17,681 nt of DNA, from NCBI GenBank assembly GCA_007280315.1, contig QYQC01000126.1, positions 1 to 17,681 on the forward strand. The letters run 5' to 3'. How positions within the stretch are numbered: the first letter of the stretch is position 1; the number at the start of each line of letters is the position of its first letter. Position numbers and translations under genes: made by a program. Under the pieces are notes generated by a model. The model did no database searches. It worked only from the letters and a program-made list of their open reading frames with translations, and had not been told where the DNA came from. Origin of the DNA: Betaproteobacteria bacterium (GTDB lineage: Bacteria; Pseudomonadota; Gammaproteobacteria; Burkholderiales; SG8-39). This document shows positions 14,997 through 17,681 of this stretch, in pieces.

Positions 14997-17072
14997 ATGA
15001 TTCGAATGTTATTGCTTTGCCTCGCGGGCATTCTGCTGGCGAGACCTGCAGTTGCGGAGGAAATCGACCCTTTTCTCTGGCTCGAGGAAATCGATGGTGC
15101 GCGATCGATTGACTGGGCCAAAGCGCAAAACGCGCGGACGACCAGGGAACTTGAATCCGTCAGCGTCTATCAACCCATTCACAAGCGTGTGCTCGAGATT
15201 CTTGAGAGCAAGGACCGGATTCCATACTTCACGTTTCACCATGATTACATCTACAACTACTGGCAGGATGCCGAGCATCAACGAGGAGTCTGGCGCAGAA
15301 CGAGGCTCGATTCCTATCGCAAGGACAAGCCGAAGTGGGAAGTAGTCATCGACATCGATCGCCTGGCCAAAACCGAAGGCAAACCCTGGGCCTGGCACGG
15401 TGCAAAATGTCTGGAGCCGAGCTATCGGCTCTGCCTCGTAAGCTTGTCGCGTGGCGGCAGCGACGCGGTGGAGGTCAGGGAGTTCGACACCAAATCGCGA
15501 AGGTTCGTGGAAGGCGGTTTCATGGTTCGCGAGGCCAAATCAGACATCGACTGGCTTGATGCAAACTCGCTATGGGTTGCCACCGACTTCGGCCCGGACT
15601 CGCTGACAACGTCGGGGTATGCACGCACAGTTAGAATCTGGCGGCGCGGCAGACCGCTTTCGACGGCCCGCACGATCTTTGAGGGACAGTCGACCGACGT
15701 ATCAGTCAACGCGACAACGCTGCGTGATTCGGTGGAAGGTCGAACTTATGATCTGGTTACGCGAACGATTGCGTTCTGGAAAAGCGAAACCTATCTTCGC
15801 CTCGACGGCCGATTGGTGCGACTGGATATCCCGCAGGACGCCACATTGGCGGGAATATTCAAGGATCAGTTGCTTCTTACCCTGCGCAGCGATTGGACGG
15901 CGGGCGAAAAGACCTACCTGCAGGGGGCGCTCATCGCCATTGGGCTCGATAAGTTTCTCGCCGGGTCGCGTGCGTTTGAAAACCTGTTCGAGCCCGGTGA
16001 AAGGGTTTCGTTTGGCGCCGTCGCAAGCACGGGAAAGCGACTGATGCTGCTCACCATGGACAACGTCACATCGCGCCTTTACCGCCTGACCCATTCAAGC
16101 AACGGATGGTCACGAAACGAAATTCAGCTGCCGGGCAAGGGGAGCGCCGAGTTGAATGCAATCGATCGCGAGCGGGATCTGGTGAGCTACACCTACACCG
16201 ATTACCTCACGCCGACCTCCTTGTACCTCGATGACGCCGGGAAAACCGGAATGCTGAAGTCGACGCCGAAATTTTTCGATACCACGGGCGTCAAGGTTGA
16301 GCAATTGGAAGCCGTTTCCCGCGACGGCACAAAAATTCCCTACTCTCTGGTAACGCCCAGAGACTTTGTCGCCGATGGAAACGCGCCAACACTGCTATAC
16401 GGATACGGCGGATTCGAAATCAGTCTACTGCCGGGCTATTACCCCGCCATGGGCGCCGCCTGGATCGAACGCGGCGGGGTGTACGTGGTGGCCAACATAC
16501 GTGGCGGTGGAGAGTTCGGGCCGAAATGGCATCAGGCGGCGCAGGGCCATGCGCACATGAAGAATTTCGACGACTTCATTGCCGTTGCCGAAGATCTGCA
16601 AGCGCGTCACATAAGCTCAAAGGACCATCTCGGAATCATGGGCGGGTCGCAGGGTGGACTGCTGGTCGGTGGGGCGTTTACCCTGCGTCCCGAGTTGTTC
16701 AAGGCCGTGGTTGCGCAGGTGCCGCTGTCGGACATGAAACGATTCAACAAATTGCTGGCCGGAGCCAGCTGGATGGCGGAGTATGGCGACCCTGACAAGC
16801 CGGAGGATTGGGCTTTCATCAAGACCTGGTCGCCCTATGAATTGCTGCGCAAGGACGTTTCCTACCCGGAGGCGTTCTACTGGACCAATACGCGCGATGA
16901 CCGAGTGCATCCGGCGCATGCCAGGAAAATGGTCGCGAAAATGCAGGCGATGGAACATCCGGTCTATTACTTCGAGAATATGGAAGGCGGCCATGGCTCC
17001 GGCACAACAAGCAGGCAGCGCGCCCATGTGACCGCTCTTCAGTATGCCTACTTGTGGAGGTTGCTCAGGTAA
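14997..17072 (+). CDS. Exported prolyl oligopeptidase (S9 family)
   Basis: A 691-residue serine peptidase of the prolyl oligopeptidase family. A signal peptide at 1-20 (MIRMLLLCLAGILLARPAVA, then EEIDP) sends it to the periplasm, unlike cytosolic prolyl oligopeptidase. The N-terminal DPFLWLEEIDG is the usual beginning of the family; a beta-propeller covers about 75-440 and the alpha/beta-hydrolase domain about 445-691. Catalytic triad: Ser551 in GGSQGG, Asp634/635 in DDRVHP, His666 in EGGHGS. LLYGYGGFEIS and VVANIRGGGEFGPKWH match the oxyanion and active-site region. Members cut short peptides, mostly after proline, but side-branch members may have other specificity. ATG 14997 has AAGGAC upstream. 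The 97-base spacer after the kinase shows no clear terminator or promoter. The gene looks less GC-rich than its neighbours by eye, possibly later acquired. It converges with the next gene, 15 bases away. Confidence 0.93.
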   Translation: MIRMLLLCLAGILLARPAVAEEIDPFLWLEEIDGARSIDWAKAQNARTTRELESVSVYQPIHKRVLEILESKDRIPYFTFHHDYIYNYWQDAEHQRGVWRRTRLDSYRKDKPKWEVVIDIDRLAKTEGKPWAWHGAKCLEPSYRLCLVSLSRGGSDAVEVREFDTKSRRFVEGGFMVREAKSDIDWLDANSLWVATDFGPDSLTTSGYARTVRIWRRGRPLSTARTIFEGQSTDVSVNATTLRDSVEGRTYDLVTRTIAFWKSETYLRLDGRLVRLDIPQDATLAGIFKDQLLLTLRSDWTAGEKTYLQGALIAIGLDKFLAGSRAFENLFEPGERVSFGAVASTGKRLMLLTMDNVTSRLYRLTHSSNGWSRNEIQLPGKGSAELNAIDRERDLVSYTYTDYLTPTSLYLDDAGKTGMLKSTPKFFDTTGVKVEQLEAVSRDGTKIPYSLVTPRDFVADGNAPTLLYGYGGFEISLLPGYYPAMGAAWIERGGVYVVANIRGGGEFGPKWHQAAQGHAHMKNFDDFIAVAEDLQARHISSKDHLGIMGGSQGGLLVGGAFTLRPELFKAVVAQVPLSDMKRFNKLLAGASWMAEYGDPDKPEDWAFIKTWSPYELLRKDVSYPEAFYWTNTRDDRVHPAHARKMVAKMQAMEHPVYYFENMEGGHGSGTTSRQRAHVTALQYAYLWRLLR

Positions 17073-17087
17073 TCGGTCAAGCGGCGA

Positions 17088-17657
17088 TCAGGGAAATACC
17101 GACGGCAGATTCAGGATCTGAAGTTGAACGTCAATATGGAAGTATGCAAGGTACGCCAATACCAGAGACAGGAAGCCTATGGTCTGCCGTAGCAGATAGG
17201 GCCTTGTGCGCGGTACTTGAGGTAAAGGTTCCAGCTCGGGGAATTCAATCCTGGGTCGGTGAATTGATTTTCGCCGCCGCGGCTCGGGCCGCGCGTTCTT
17301 GCTGCCGACGGACGGCTCACCTGGCGGTAGCGAAAGCGCGTTCGCGGCAGCCTCTCGTTCTTCGAGTGCGTCAGATTGCTTGATCGGGTTGGCCATACGT
17401 TCACGCGATCGCGTTATTGATTCGTGAAGGTTCGATTCGGCGAGAGCAGCATGTAACTGGCGGCAACGGGCGCGCGCCTTGTCGAGCTTGGCGGCGGCCT
17501 CGACCCGGTTCGCATCAAGCTTGTAGGTATCTGCCAGCGTATTGACCAGTGCGGCTTCGGCCTTGGCCAGGGCGTCTTCAAGAAGTTTTCGGGTGGCCTC
17601 CGCCTCGGCGAGCGCCACGTGAGGTTCTTCTCGTTCGATCTCGACGTATGCGGTCAT
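17088..17657 (-). CDS. Hypothetical coiled-coil protein with C-terminal membrane anchor
   Basis: A 189-residue protein I do not recognise. Residues about 5-110 are charged and helical, rich in Ala, Glu, Lys and Leu with heptad-like spacing (LEDALAKAEAALVNTLADTY), suggesting a coiled coil. A Pro/Arg-rich linker follows (about 111-153, with PRRRK), then one hydrophobic segment (about 157-175, IGFLSLVLAYLAYFHI) and a short tail ending LNLPSVFP. There is no signal peptide, so the membrane segment near the C-terminus would make it a tail-anchored inner-membrane protein with its coiled coil in the cytoplasm. The start ATG is at 17655-17657; no clear ribosome site lies in the 24 bases left in the window, so an upstream start cannot be excluded. 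It converges with the peptidase gene. The frame is clean and has coding-like composition, but a homologue is not known to me. Confidence 0.6.
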   Translation of the reverse strand: MTAYVEIEREEPHVALAEAEATRKLLEDALAKAEAALVNTLADTYKLDANRVEAAAKLDKARARCRQLHAALAESNLHESITRSRERMANPIKQSDALEEREAAANALSLPPGEPSVGSKNARPEPRRRKSIHRPRIEFPELEPLPQVPRTRPYLLRQTIGFLSLVLAYLAYFHIDVQLQILNLPSVFP

Positions 17658-17681
17658 GATGGCGCTAGGAATAGCAGAAAG

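Overview
The window reads as GC-rich chromosomal DNA of a betaproteobacterium. The order hemC-hemD-hemX-hemY next to an AlgR-type regulator and argH is the arrangement known from Pseudomonas and many Betaproteobacteria. TamB, a Lol/MacB-like ABC cassette and several beta-barrel proteins with terminal Phe confirm a Gram-negative envelope. I cannot fix the genus from sequence alone. I see no rRNA, tRNA, CRISPR array, insertion sequence or phage gene.

Region 1 (1-5497) concerns the cell envelope. The 3' end of tamB runs rightward and converges on a tightly packed leftward operon: ABC ATPase, FtsX-type permease, LolA-like periplasmic protein and outer-membrane beta-barrel. Together the four could form an inner membrane to periplasm to outer membrane route for a lipid or lipoprotein; that is inference from composition. 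Region 2 (5723-9742) is the leftward haem-synthesis operon hemC-hemD-hemX-hemY. HemC and HemD turn porphobilinogen into uroporphyrinogen III; HemX and HemY are membrane-anchored accessory proteins.

Region 3 (9743-12036) is where the expected order is disturbed. Two rightward genes, an exported thioredoxin-fold protein with a CSYC motif and a small Fur-box-controlled outer-membrane-like protein, sit between hemC and the leftward LytTR response regulator (AlgR type). The histidine kinase FimS/AlgZ, normally found between algR and argH, is not there, so the regulator is an orphan in this window.

Region 4 (12212-17657) holds argH followed 6 bases later by a Ser/Thr protein kinase fused to a cyclic-nucleotide-binding-like domain, then an exported prolyl oligopeptidase, and finally a convergent small coiled-coil protein with a C-terminal membrane anchor. 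The best regulatory site is a near-consensus sigma-70 promoter (TTGACT, 17-base spacer, TATCAT) whose -10 lies inside a Fur box at 10454-10472. This suggests iron control of the outer-membrane-like gene in a haem-gene neighbourhood.
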